Source: Cupriavidus sp. EM10 (GTDB lineage Bacteria; Pseudomonadota; Gammaproteobacteria; Burkholderiales; Burkholderiaceae). Taken from it: 64,000 nt of DNA. The stretch lies in assembly GCF_018729255.1 (NCBI RefSeq), contig NZ_CP076060.1, positions 868,001 through 932,000 on the forward strand. The letters run 5' to 3'. This document shows, in pieces, positions 1 to 8,323 of this stretch (its first letter is position 1; every line of letters begins with the position of its first letter). The notes under the pieces are model-generated. The model had not been told where the DNA came from. It saw nothing but the letters and a program-made list of their open reading frames with translations, and ran no database searches. Position numbers and translations under genes: made by a program.

Positions 1-1
1 A

Positions 2-61
2 GTGGCGGCATTTGCGGCGGCTTACGCGTTGATCGACAAGCTGATCGGACCGCCGCAGTAG
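2..61 (+). CDS. 3' end of an unidentified gene (partial)
   Basis: An open frame enters from the left edge and stops with TAG at 59-61. Only 19 residues are visible: a short Ala-rich stretch, then LIDKLIGPPQ. The hydrophobic stretch before a charged tail could be the end of a membrane segment, but too little remains to name a family. The next recognisable gene starts at 228 with its own ribosome binding site. Confidence 0.4.
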   Translation: MAAFAAAYALIDKLIGPPQ

Positions 62-227
62 CCGCGCGGCAGGTTCCTTGCGATCGGTGCAACGGCGCAT
101 CACAGGCCGATCGCAACTTCATTGGTTTTGACTTGACCCAGATCATTCGTGGATCTGGGGATCGCTCCTAGTCTGGAACTGGGGCGCGCCGCCGTGCGCG
201 CCAGCAGCAGAAAACAAGGAGCGCGCC

Positions 228-473
228 ATGCCCGAATACGAAGGTTTCAAGATCGTCTACGAAGTGATCGTCCTGCCCAAGGACAAATGGGCCATCATGA
301 TAGAGATCATTCGTCGCAATGATGGCGAGGTGCTGATGGCGCGTCACAATCCGTTTCCGCGTCAGCCGTTCGATACCAAGCTCGAAGCGCTCGATCACGT
401 GAATCGCTATGTGGCGCAAGCTGTGAAGGACCTGGAAGGCGACGGCGCGAAGCCGCTGCGGCGTACGGCCTAG
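228..473 (+). CDS. small conserved-type hypothetical protein
   Basis: 81 residues starting MPEYEGFKIV. A good ribosome binding site (AAGGAG, 215-220) lies seven bases before the ATG, and an intrinsic terminator follows at 515-546, so it looks like a one-gene unit. The protein alternates hydrophobic and charged residues (YEVIVLPKDKWAIMIEIIRR) as in a small two- or three-strand beta sheet, followed by an amphipathic helix (LEALDHVNRYVAQAVKDL). There is no signal peptide, membrane segment or Cys motif. I do not recognise a named family, and the function is unknown. Confidence 0.75.
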   Translation: MPEYEGFKIVYEVIVLPKDKWAIMIEIIRRNDGEVLMARHNPFPRQPFDTKLEALDHVNRYVAQAVKDLEGDGAKPLRRTA

Positions 474-514
474 TCCCCAATCGGCGCCATCGCGCGGTGG
501 ATCGCCCGAGACGC

Positions 515-546
515 AAAGGCCTCCGCGTCATCGCCCGAGGCCTTTT
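515..546 (+). terminator. Rho-independent terminator after the 81-residue gene
   Basis: Inverted repeat AAAGGCCTC (515-523) and GAGGCCTTT (537-545) with a 13-base loop, followed by T and CTCTT. It lies about 40 bases after the stop of the small gene and upstream of the tRNA. Confidence 0.7.
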
Positions 547-609
547 CTCTTCGTTGGTGCATAAAACACTTGCCATATGCCCACATTGCTGCATAATCTT
601 TTCTTCAGA

Positions 610-686
<77 letters not shown>

Positions 687-698
687 GTATTCTCGAAA

Positions 699-726
699 GG
701 GCCACACATCACGTGTGGCCCTTTTG
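699..726 (+). terminator. Rho-independent terminator of the initiator tRNA
   Basis: Perfect 9-bp stem GGGCCACAC (699-707) / GTGTGGCCC (713-721) with loop ATCAC and a following TTTT. It starts 13 bases after the tRNA CCA end. Confidence 0.9.
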
Positions 727-891
727 CTTTTCTGCCTTTCTGGCTTTCTGCTTTTCCGCACTTCCTTCTTCTCTCTCTTCCTCTTTACGTTCGTCGATCC
801 TTGATCCCTTTCGCCTCGCCTGTGACGGCAATGCGCAAGGCCCCGCATAGCCTTGCGGCTAGCGAGGGCGACTTGCAATGGATAAAAGGGA

Positions 892-1155
892 TCAGGCCTT
901 GATCAGCGAGGCGGCGCGCTGGAAGGTGTCGCGCACCTGAGGCTGGCCTTCGCGTTCGGCCGCTTCCGCGCGGGACTTGAGGCGCGACGCCAGTACGGCG
1001 AGGTTGCCGCCGGTGCCGCAGGCGCGGGCAGCCTCGTTCATGACCTGCGTGAGTTCCTGGTTCACGTCGGCGCCATCGAAGGCGCTGACGGACAGCGCGA
1101 AAACGCGCTCCAGGAAACTGTTGACCAGTGCTTCATCATGTTGCGGTTCGGACAT
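892..1155 (-). CDS. small hypothetical protein (87 aa)
   Basis: The reading frame is open further upstream, but the start is placed at ATG 1155 (MSEPQHDEAL) because AAGGAG sits a few bases before it. The 87 residues look fully helical: FLERVFALSVSAFDG, VNQELTQVMNEAARACG, LAVLASRLKSRAEAAER, VRDTFQRAASLI. There is one Cys and no membrane segment or signal peptide. The family is not recognised. It is followed on the same strand by nothing coding before the tRNA terminator region, and preceded by another small gene (1200-1486) in the same direction, so the two may be co-transcribed. Confidence 0.7.
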   Translation of the reverse strand: MSEPQHDEALVNSFLERVFALSVSAFDGADVNQELTQVMNEAARACGTGGNLAVLASRLKSRAEAAEREGQPQVRDTFQRAASLIKA

Positions 1156-1199
1156 GGGGGCTCCTTGGCGAACAACGAAAACACTGAGGTGGGACGAGG

Positions 1200-1486
1200 T
1201 TACAACCGCGGCATCTGCGGCTGCGCAACGATGCGTTGCCGGGCCGGTTTCAGCGCCCGCGTGGGCCACAGTACATAGTTGGTATGCGGATCCATCGGCT
1301 TGCCGAAATAGGATACCCATACCTCGACGCCGTGTTCGGTTTCGGACACGATGGCGGCCACCGCACGGGCCGCAACAGACGGGGACTTCAACAGGTCGGC
1401 CAGGGCCTCGACGCCCTGTACCACATGATGCTTTACCCCTTGAACCACACGTATTGACGCATGGCAGCAAGAAATCGCTTGGTCAT
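1200..1486 (-). CDS. small hypothetical protein, probable single-base frameshift
   Basis: As it stands, ATG 1486 opens a 17-residue frame (MTKRFLAAMRQYVWFKG) that stops at 1433, and an overlapping frame continues from GTG 1448 for 82 residues (ending IVAQPQMPRL). Adding one base to the CCCC run at 1436-1439 (GGGG on the coding strand) joins them into a 95-residue protein reading ...YVWFKGVKHHVV.... The body (LADLLKSPSVAARAVAAIVS, then VEVWVSYFGKP) looks like a helix pair followed by a beta hairpin. The family is not recognised. The joined version is inference, but it follows the same homopolymer pattern seen in many genes of this window. Confidence 0.55.
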
Positions 1487-1741
1487 GAATGCTGCTCTTC
1501 TCGTTGGCGATGCGAAATTGAGACCACAGCTTACACGGTTAGTTGTGACGGTTTTGTAGGCCGGCGTCTGATTTTCCGTAAGTGCACTCTCACATGTGAT
1601 GAGGGCGCTGCACCGTAGCCCTCCTTCGCTTCTCGCTATGTACGGCGTCAAATTGACAACCCGTTGCAGTTGTCTTAGCGTGGTTGCATATGCTGCACAA
1701 AATCTAACGTTGTCCTGGGCCCGCTGGGCGTGGAGGCAAGT

Positions 1742-3153
1742 GTGGAAATCGTGGCGGAGCTTGAAGAGCGGCTGGAGCGTGGCAAGGCATTGCGTCAGAA
1801 GGTGCCGCGACGCCTTCACGAGTCGATAGGCAACGTCGATCGCGACCCGGTTCGCCTGCTGGAGGAAAGCAGCGCCGGGCGGGTGGAGCGCCTGGTCCCG
1901 CTGCGCTACGGGCGCATGATCGCATCGCCGTTCACGTTCTACCGGGGCAGCGCCATCATCCAGGCCCATGACCTGGCCGGCACCGCGAACACCGGACTGA
2001 TCCACCAGATTTGTGGCGATTGCCATCTGTCGAATTTGGCGGATTTGCCACGCCGGAGCGCGCGCTGCTGTTCGATGTCAATGACTTCGACGAAACCAGT
2101 CCCGGCCCCTGGGAATGGGACCTCAAGCGCCTGACCGCCAGCTTCGTGGTGGCGGCGCGCCATCTGCGCCACGGCAACCAGGCCGCCGACAACCTGGTCT
2201 TCGAGGTGGTCACCAGCTATCGCAACCGCATGGCGGAGTATGCCGAGATGGGCATCCTGGAGACCTGGTACGACCGCATCACGTTCGAGCGCCTGATCGA
2301 CAGTACCGACGATCCCGATATCCAGAAGCGTGTGCGGCGTGCCATGGAGCGCGCGGCCGAGCGCACGCACGAATCGCTGCTACCAAAGCTATCGGAATAC
2401 GATGGCCACCGCTGGCGCATCCTGGACGCGCCGCCCGGCGTGTTCCATGTGCGCGGGGCGCAGACGCTGTTCCAGGCCAAGGACGACTGGATCGCCGTCG
2501 ACAATCCGCAAGAGATCGTTGAAAAGTGCTTCGGCGATTATGTCTCCACGTTGGCCCGCGACCGGCGCGAGCTGCTGTCGCACTTCAAGCTGCACGACAT
2601 GGCGTTCAAGGTGGTGGGTGTGGGCAGCGTCGGCACGCGCTGCCTGATCCAGCTGATGATCGACAGCCATGGCAAGCCGCTGTTCCTGCAGGTCAAGGAA
2701 GCCACGCGATCGGTGGTGGCGCGGTACTTCAAGTCGCCGGCGGCGTCGCATGAAGGGCGCCGCGTGGTGGAGGGCCAGCGGCTGATGCAGGCCGCCAGCG
2801 ACCTGTTCCTGGGCTGGTCGAAGGGGCCATTCGGGCGCCATTTCTATATCCGCCAGTTGCGCGACATGAAGTTCTCGGCCGACATCGAACTGATGGACAT
2901 CAATGTGCTGTCGGCCTATGCCCGCGTGTGCGGCTGGGTGCTGGCACGCGCCCATGCCAAGGCCGGCGGCCTGGCGGCCGAGATCAGCGGCTACCTGGGC
3001 AGCAACGACCGCATGGCCGAATCGATGATCGCCTATTCGAATGCGTATGCCGACCAGGTGGAGCGCGACTACGACGTGTTCGTCAAGGCGTGCCGCTCGG
3101 GCCGGCTCGAGGCGCGCACCGACACCGACATGGCTGCCGACTTCCACGTATGA
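1742..3153 (+). pseudogene. DUF2252 family protein, broken by a one-base frameshift
   Basis: DUF2252 proteins have a kinase-like fold and unknown substrate. The family signature is clear but split over two frames: CGDCHLSN at the end of the first, then FGGFATPERALLFDVNDFDE and PGPWEWDLKRL in the second. Restoring one T in the TTT run at 2035-2037 joins them, giving about 470 residues, the normal family length. I start at GTG 1742 because GGAGG lies five bases upstream; GTG 1730 is in frame but has no such site. The 103-residue gene at 3194 follows within 41 bases and may be its operon partner. Confidence 0.85.
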
Positions 3154-3193
3154 CCCGCATGACCGTATCCGATAGCGCCCCAGGAGTTTGCCG

Positions 3194-3505
3194 ATGACCG
3201 AAGCGATGCTGCTGCAACTGATGGTGGAGGTGGAAAAGGCCGACCCCATCGACTACGCAAACCTGCCGTTCGATGACGAAAAGCTGCGCGCGCTGGCGTG
3301 CAAGCTGATCGCGGAACGGTCCACCGAACTGGAAACCTCGGGCCTGTCGCAGGAGGCGCTGCTGGCCACCCTGTGGGCTTCCACGGCCAAGCTGGTGCTG
3401 GAGAACATCGTGCTCAATGCCCGGCTGCTGACGCTGCAGGGCAAGGCCGATGACGCGCGGGTGCTGATCGACCGGATCGCCCGGCAATCGCGTGGCAAAT
3501 CCTGA
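3194..3505 (+). CDS. small helical hypothetical protein downstream of DUF2252
   Basis: 103 residues starting MTEAMLLQLMVEVEK; AGGAG lies seven bases before the ATG, which is why I prefer it to the TTG two codons earlier. The sequence is almost entirely predicted helix (LRALACKLIAERSTEL, AKLVLENIVLNARLLTLQ, DARVLIDRIARQ) and acidic at the start. It probably shares a transcript with the DUF2252 gene 41 bases upstream. No family is recognised and no enzymatic motif is visible. Confidence 0.7.
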   Translation: MTEAMLLQLMVEVEKADPIDYANLPFDDEKLRALACKLIAERSTELETSGLSQEALLATLWASTAKLVLENIVLNARLLTLQGKADDARVLIDRIARQSRGKS

Positions 3506-3651
3506 ACGCACCAGCCCGCCCGGGCGTCTTTTGCATCACACGATGCGGGGACGTCGCCGTTTGGCTAAAATAGCGCGTTTTCCGCTCCCAGGCCGTCCCT
3601 GACGGCTATTCCGGTCACTCCGGGGCGGGGTCTGTCCTGGAGGGATTTCGG

Positions 3652-4554
3652 GTGATCAAATGGATAATCGTCGCCGCCTACGTGGGTGCCATCCTGTATG
3701 TGCATTTCCGCGGCAAGGTACGGCTGCCGTTCATGCGCCAGGTGCTCGACCATTCGGCCCTGGTGGCGCCGGTCAACTGCTTCATGTACATGTTCTCGGG
3801 TGTGCCGCGCACGCCGTACATCGGCGTCGAGCGCTTTCCTGAACTGGAGAAACTGCGAGCCGCATGGCCGCAGATCCGCGACGAGGGCCTGGCCCTGATC
3901 GCGATGCGCAAGATCAAGGCCGCCGACAAGAACGACGACGCGGGCTTCAATTCGTTCTTCAAGTACGGCTGGAAGCGTTTCTACCTGAAGTGGTACGAGG
4001 CCCAGCATCCGTCGGCCGAAACGCTGTGCCCGAACACCGTGGCGTTGCTGCGCGAGATGCCGTCGATCAAGGCGGCGATGTTTGCCGAACTGCCGCCGGG
4101 CGGCAAGCTCAACCCGCACCGCGATCCGTTTGCCGGGTCGCTGCGCTACCACCTGGGCCTGTCCACGCCAAACGACGACCGCTGCTTTATCGAGGTGGAC
4201 GGCGAACGCCACAGCTGGCGCGACGGCCAGGGCGTGGTGTTCGACGAAACCTACCTGCACTGGGCCGAGAACAAGAGCGACAAGGACCGCCTGATACTGT
4301 TCTGCGACATCGAGCGTCCGATGCGCTATCGCTGGGCCGCGGCGTTTAACCACTGGATGGGCCGCAAGGTGATGACGGCGGCCAGCTCGCCGAACGACGA
4401 AAACGACCAGACCGGCGCCATCAACAAGCTGTTCCGCTTTGTGTGGCTGGGCGGCCAGTATCGCCGCCGCTTCAAGGCCTGGAACAAGAACGTGTACTAC
4501 GTGACCAAGTTCGGCCTGATCATCGGCGGCGTGGCGCTGATCGTATTTCTCTGA
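3652..4554 (+). CDS. lpxO: lipid A 2-hydroxylase LpxO (aspartyl/asparaginyl beta-hydroxylase family)
   Basis: LpxO is an Fe(II)/2-oxoglutarate dioxygenase that 2-hydroxylates an acyl chain of lipid A at the inner membrane. The 300 residues match the family length. An N-terminal membrane segment (about 2-18) and a C-terminal one (about 287-300) flank the catalytic domain. The iron-binding facial triad is visible as H156-x-D158 in NPHRDPFAGSLRYHLGL and H203 in DETYLHWAENKS. The start is GTG 3652, supported by GGAGG nine to ten bases upstream. A strong hairpin terminator follows at 4575. The assignment is by family motif; some LpxO-like proteins act on other membrane lipids such as ornithine lipids. 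Confidence 0.85.
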   Translation: MIKWIIVAAYVGAILYVHFRGKVRLPFMRQVLDHSALVAPVNCFMYMFSGVPRTPYIGVERFPELEKLRAAWPQIRDEGLALIAMRKIKAADKNDDAGFNSFFKYGWKRFYLKWYEAQHPSAETLCPNTVALLREMPSIKAAMFAELPPGGKLNPHRDPFAGSLRYHLGLSTPNDDRCFIEVDGERHSWRDGQGVVFDETYLHWAENKSDKDRLILFCDIERPMRYRWAAAFNHWMGRKVMTAASSPNDENDQTGAINKLFRFVWLGGQYRRRFKAWNKNVYYVTKFGLIIGGVALIVFL

Positions 4555-4574
4555 TTTTAGAGAAACGCTGCAAG

Positions 4575-4606
4575 AAAAAACCGGCAGGTAATCTGCCGGT
4601 TTTTTT
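4575..4606. terminator. bidirectional terminator between lpxO and the GGDEF gene
   Basis: Perfect stem CCGGCAG (4581-4587) / CTGCCGG (4593-4599), loop GTAAT, with seven T on the right and six A on the left. It can end both the rightward lpxO transcript and the leftward GGDEF transcript. Confidence 0.92.
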
Positions 4607-4636
4607 CGTCCCCGTCAGGGCCTCAGGCCCCAGCCT

Positions 4637-6124
4637 TCAGCGCGGATCCGACTCACGCAGCCGCCGCTCGTTGCCCAGTTCCTCGTAGTGGGCCCGCTTG
4701 GCCTCGTACATGCGGTGATCGGCCAGCTTGACCGTGTCCGTCAGCCGGTCGCCCTGGGTGCAGGTGGCCGCGCCGATCGAGAACGACAGCCGCGCGCCCG
4801 GGTAGAACTGGTTGTTGAGCCCCACCACTTCCTGGATCTGCTCGACCACGGTGGCCGCGCCGCGTTCGTCACGCCCCGCCAGCAGCACCATGAACTCGTC
4901 GCCGCCAATGCGGGCCACGCACGCCTGTTCGCCCACGGCCTTCTTCAGCACTTCGCCGGTGCGGCGCAGCAGCGCGTCGCCGTCGCCGTGGCCAAACTGG
5001 TCGTTGATGACCTTCAGGCCGTTCAGGTCTACCGCCACCACGCTGACCGGCCACGGGCCCTTGCGTCCCAGGCGAGCCAGTTCGTCCTCGTAGTACGCAC
5101 GGTTGTAGAGCTTGGTCAGCACGTCGTGCTTGCCCAGGAATTCCACGTAGGCCTCGGCCTTCTTGCGCGCGGTGATGTCGGTCAGCGACACCAGCACCTG
5201 GTCCCAGTCGGCCTCGCGGCCCGGGAATACCGACCACTGCATGAACACATCCACCGGGCGGCCGTCGAGAGCATAGTTAATGATCTCGCGCTGCTGCCAG
5301 AGCTTTTCGTGCCACAGGTCGATCAGCTGCTCGGCAAAGTGGATGCGCATGTCGTCGCGGAACACGTCGCCCAGGCGCGACAGCAGGATGTCCTTGCCCG
5401 GCGCGCCGAACATCGTCAGGGTCTGCTGGTTCACGTCGAGCACGCGGATTTCCTGCATGCAGCGCGACACAAAATCGGGATGCACGTTCAGGAAGGTGCG
5501 GAAGTCGGTGATGCCGGCGGCGCGCACTTCGTCCAGCAGCATCTTCACGGCGCTGAAGTCTTCCACCCACAGCGACACGGGCGAATGCTCGAACAGGCCG
5601 ACGGCGTATTGCTGAGCGCGGCGCAGGTCGCGCTCGGTGCGCATGCGCACCGTGATGTCCTCGATGGAGAGCAGCACGCGCGACCAGTCGGCCTCGTGCC
5701 CGGGCATGACGGTGGCTTCCAGGCGGATGTCGAGCCGTTCGCCATCCAGCGTGTAGTTGACGGTCTGGCTGGAAAAATGCCGGCCGCCGTCCCACAGCTG
5801 GCCCAGTTCCTCGACGTGCTGGTCGAACATGTCGTCGCGGAACACGCTCTCCAGGTTGGCTACCAGGTCGTCCAGGTCGCTGGCGCGGAACAGGTCCAGC
5901 GTGCGCTGGTTCACGTCGAGCACGCGGATCAGCGCCGAACAGCGCGCCACCTCGGCGGGGTTGTCGCGCAGGTGGCGGCGCAGGTCGGTCACGCCATCGG
6001 CTCGCAGTTGTTCAAACGCCTGGCGCACCGCGCTGAAGTCTTCCAGCCAGAGCGACACGGGCGCCAGCTGGAACAGGGTCTGATAGTCGTTGTCGAGCCG
6101 CGAGGCGGCGGTTGCGTGCCCCAA
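4637..6124 (-). CDS. diguanylate cyclase with two tandem PAS-like domains
   Basis: Makes cyclic di-GMP from two GTP. The C-terminal GGDEF domain is intact: RIGGDEFMVLL with GGDEF near residues 407-411, preceded by NRAYYEDEL and VDLNGLKVINDQFGHGDGD. The inhibitory RxxD site normally just before GGDEF is absent (EQACVARIGGDEF). The N-terminal half is an internal duplication: PVSLWLEDFSAV...RVLDVNQRTL...VFRDDM and PVSLWVEDFSAV...RVLDVNQQTL...VFRDDM, each about 150 residues, PAS-like sensory modules. There is no membrane segment, so it should be cytoplasmic. I choose TTG 6124 because AGGGAG lies just upstream; an in-frame GTG at 6163 has no ribosome binding site. Confidence 0.88.
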   Translation of the reverse strand: MGHATAASRLDNDYQTLFQLAPVSLWLEDFSAVRQAFEQLRADGVTDLRRHLRDNPAEVARCSALIRVLDVNQRTLDLFRASDLDDLVANLESVFRDDMFDQHVEELGQLWDGGRHFSSQTVNYTLDGERLDIRLEATVMPGHEADWSRVLLSIEDITVRMRTERDLRRAQQYAVGLFEHSPVSLWVEDFSAVKMLLDEVRAAGITDFRTFLNVHPDFVSRCMQEIRVLDVNQQTLTMFGAPGKDILLSRLGDVFRDDMRIHFAEQLIDLWHEKLWQQREIINYALDGRPVDVFMQWSVFPGREADWDQVLVSLTDITARKKAEAYVEFLGKHDVLTKLYNRAYYEDELARLGRKGPWPVSVVAVDLNGLKVINDQFGHGDGDALLRRTGEVLKKAVGEQACVARIGGDEFMVLLAGRDERGAATVVEQIQEVVGLNNQFYPGARLSFSIGAATCTQGDRLTDTVKLADHRMYEAKRAHYEELGNERRLRESDPR

Positions 6125-6282
6125 GTTGTTCTCCCTTTTTTCGATGGATGGCGTACCGCGCACTAGGATAGGCGAGCGCGCCTCGCTTGTGGGGAGAATC
6201 TGAAGAAACGGCTATGGGATGGGGGTGGACGAGGCCGGCGTGGCGGCCACGCGCCAGATGCCAGTTTGGCGCTGCAAGTCGG

Positions 6283-7752
6283 TCAGCCGGCCAGCCTGCG
6301 GGCCGCCGCGGCCACGGTATCGAGCGCCCGCTCCAGTTCCGGCGTACGCAGGTTGCCGCAGTTCAGCCGCAGGAAATGGTTGAAGCGGTTCGAGTTCGAG
6401 AACATCGCGCCCGGCATCACGCGGACGCCGTCGCCCAGCACCTGCTCGAACACCGCCTCGGACGATACGCCGCCAGGCATCTCGACCCACAGGTGCAGCC
6501 CGCCGCGCGGCAGCGTGAGGCGGGTGCCGGCCGGGAAGGTGGCGGCCACCTTCTGGGCGACCCATTCGCGCTGCACGCGCAGCTGCGTGCGCAGCCGCCG
6601 CAGGTGGCGGTCGAAGGCGCCGGTGCCCATGTACTCGGCCACCGCTATCTGCGTCAGCATCTCGTTGGGCCGCGACAGGCCGAACTTGAGCATTTCCACG
6701 CGCGCCTGCCACTTGCCGGCGGTGATCCAGCCCAGCCGCATGCCGGGCGCCAGCACCTTGTGCAGCGACGCGCAATGGATCACCGTGCCCGTGGTGTCCC
6801 AGGCCTTGGCGGCGGGCAGCGGCGCATCGTCGTCGAACGTGGCCGAACAGCAGTCGTCCTCGATCATGGCCAGGCCGCGCGCGGCGCACCACGCCACCAG
6901 CCGCTGCTTGTGCGCATCGGGCATGACGCAGCCGAGCGGATTCTGCAGGTTCGGCACCACGCACACGGCCTTGATATTGGCGTAGGTCTGGGCGGCCAGT
7001 TCCAGCGCTTCCAGCGAGATGCCGGTCTGCGGGCTGCACGGGATTTCCAGCGCGCGCATGCCCAGGCTCTCCAGGATCTGCAGCAGGCCGTAGTAGGTGG
7101 GCGATTCCACCGCAATCACGTCGCCGGGACCGGCCACCGCGCGCAGGGCCAGCGTCAGGGCCTCGGTGGCGCCGTGCGTGACCACGATTTCCTCGGGCGA
7201 CACGTTGATGCGTGACCGCAGCGCATGACGCGCCAGCGCGGCCCGGAAGGCCGGATGGCCGTCCGAATCGACCGATGTGCCGAACAGCTCGGGATAGCGG
7301 CGAAGCGCGCGCACGGCTGCGTTGCGCAGGGCATCGGTCGGATACAGCTCAGGTGCGCCACAGGCGCCGCCCAGATTGATCCGATGATGCTTGCTGCGCG
7401 CCAGGATGGCCGAAATTCGCTGGTGGATGCCCACATACTGGGCCGGATCGGGCAGGCCGGGCACCGGTTCCTCGATCGGCGCCAGGGCCGGTTGGGCCGG
7501 CGCGCACACGAAGTAGCCGGACCGGGGCCGGGCTTCAAGCAGCCCGGCTGCTTCCAGTTCTCGGCACGCCTGCAGCGCGGTGGACAGGCTCACGGTGTGC
7601 AGCCCCATCAAAGCCCGCACGGACGGCATGCGATCCCCCGGCACCAGTGCGCCGGTCGATATCGCCTGGCGATAGTGCCCGGCCACCTGCTGGTAGAGCG
7701 GGGCGGCTGGCGGCGTGGAAGCGGGGAGGGCAGGTGTGGCGACGCAGGACAT
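6283..7752 (-). CDS. MocR-family transcriptional regulator (GntR wHTH + aminotransferase-like domain)
   Basis: 489 residues from ATG 7752. The first 75 or so form a GntR winged helix (LYQQVAGHYRQAISTGALV, GDRMPSVRALM), and the rest is a fold-type I aminotransferase domain with the PLP lysine in SLHKVLAPGMRLGW. MocR regulators use the PLP domain to sense amino acids or vitamers. The open frame extends 62 codons further upstream, but the family usually begins close to the winged helix. The gene is divergent from a DUF2917 gene starting about 135-180 bases away, a pairing often seen in related genomes, so the shared intergenic DNA is the likely target. The ligand is unknown. Confidence 0.85.
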   Translation of the reverse strand: MSCVATPALPASTPPAAPLYQQVAGHYRQAISTGALVPGDRMPSVRALMGLHTVSLSTALQACRELEAAGLLEARPRSGYFVCAPAQPALAPIEEPVPGLPDPAQYVGIHQRISAILARSKHHRINLGGACGAPELYPTDALRNAAVRALRRYPELFGTSVDSDGHPAFRAALARHALRSRINVSPEEIVVTHGATEALTLALRAVAGPGDVIAVESPTYYGLLQILESLGMRALEIPCSPQTGISLEALELAAQTYANIKAVCVVPNLQNPLGCVMPDAHKQRLVAWCAARGLAMIEDDCCSATFDDDAPLPAAKAWDTTGTVIHCASLHKVLAPGMRLGWITAGKWQARVEMLKFGLSRPNEMLTQIAVAEYMGTGAFDRHLRRLRTQLRVQREWVAQKVAATFPAGTRLTLPRGGLHLWVEMPGGVSSEAVFEQVLGDGVRVMPGAMFSNSNRFNHFLRLNCGNLRTPELERALDTVAAAARRLAG

Positions 7753-7885
7753 GGCGGCATCTTCGCGCGGGCGCGACGGCAAGAACAGATACAGATGATG
7801 GCTCTCTGTATCGTAACAGCCAACAAGTTTCGTATCTGTTCCGGCCGGGCGTTCAAGGCCTTGTGCCTGTTGGCCTGGCGGCCGC

Positions 7886-8323
7886 GTGGATACGCTGGAG
7901 GCACGGTTTTCATTTGCGAAGGAGTGCCGCCATGTCATCCCCGAGATCGTTTCCGCCGATGTTCAGACCATCGTCCTGGCGGCTGGCCAGTGTCTTAGCC
8001 TGCACCTGAAGGCGGGCGCCGTCGTGCATGTCGTGCAAGGCAGGGTAGCCATGGCGGGCGCGCCCGGCTGGCTGGCCGACCAGGTGTGGCAGGCGCCGCG
8101 GCGGTTGTGCGCCGGCGGTGTCAATGTGACGGATGCGGCAGGCTGGCACCAGTTGGTGGCGCAGGGGCCGGTGCAGTTGCGAATCATGACGCCGGCGGCG
8201 CGCCCGGGGCTGTGGTCGCTGCTAAAATCCCGGCTCGGCCGTTCTGGCCTCCTGCTGGGTAACGCCCGGCCACCAGACATCCAGGCCGCAGAAGAATCGG
8301 TACCCCATGCTACGTCTCAGTGA
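7886..8323 (+). CDS. DUF2917 family protein (start uncertain, possible frameshift)
   Basis: A small cupin-like DUF2917 protein of unknown role: the visible core is LAAGQCLSLHLKAGAVVHVVQGRVAMAG, then WLADQVW. In this frame the only upstream start is GTG 7886, which lacks a ribosome binding site. A perfect site (AAGGAG, 7919-7924) precedes ATG 7932, but that ATG is one frame off. Restoring one C in the CCCC run at 7938-7941 would give the natural start MSSPEIVSADVQTIVL. The 3' end overlaps the next gene by 17 bases. It is divergent from the MocR gene, its probable regulator. Confidence 0.65.
   Translation: MDTLEARFSFAKECRHVIPEIVSADVQTIVLAAGQCLSLHLKAGAVVHVVQGRVAMAGAPGWLADQVWQAPRRLCAGGVNVTDAAGWHQLVAQGPVQLRIMTPAARPGLWSLLKSRLGRSGLLLGNARPPDIQAAEESVPHATSQ

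Noticed and set aside
4688..6166. Open frame of nearly 500 codons on the plus strand opposite the diguanylate cyclase
   Set aside because: The GGDEF and PAS-like motifs are on the minus strand; the antisense product has no recognisable domain.
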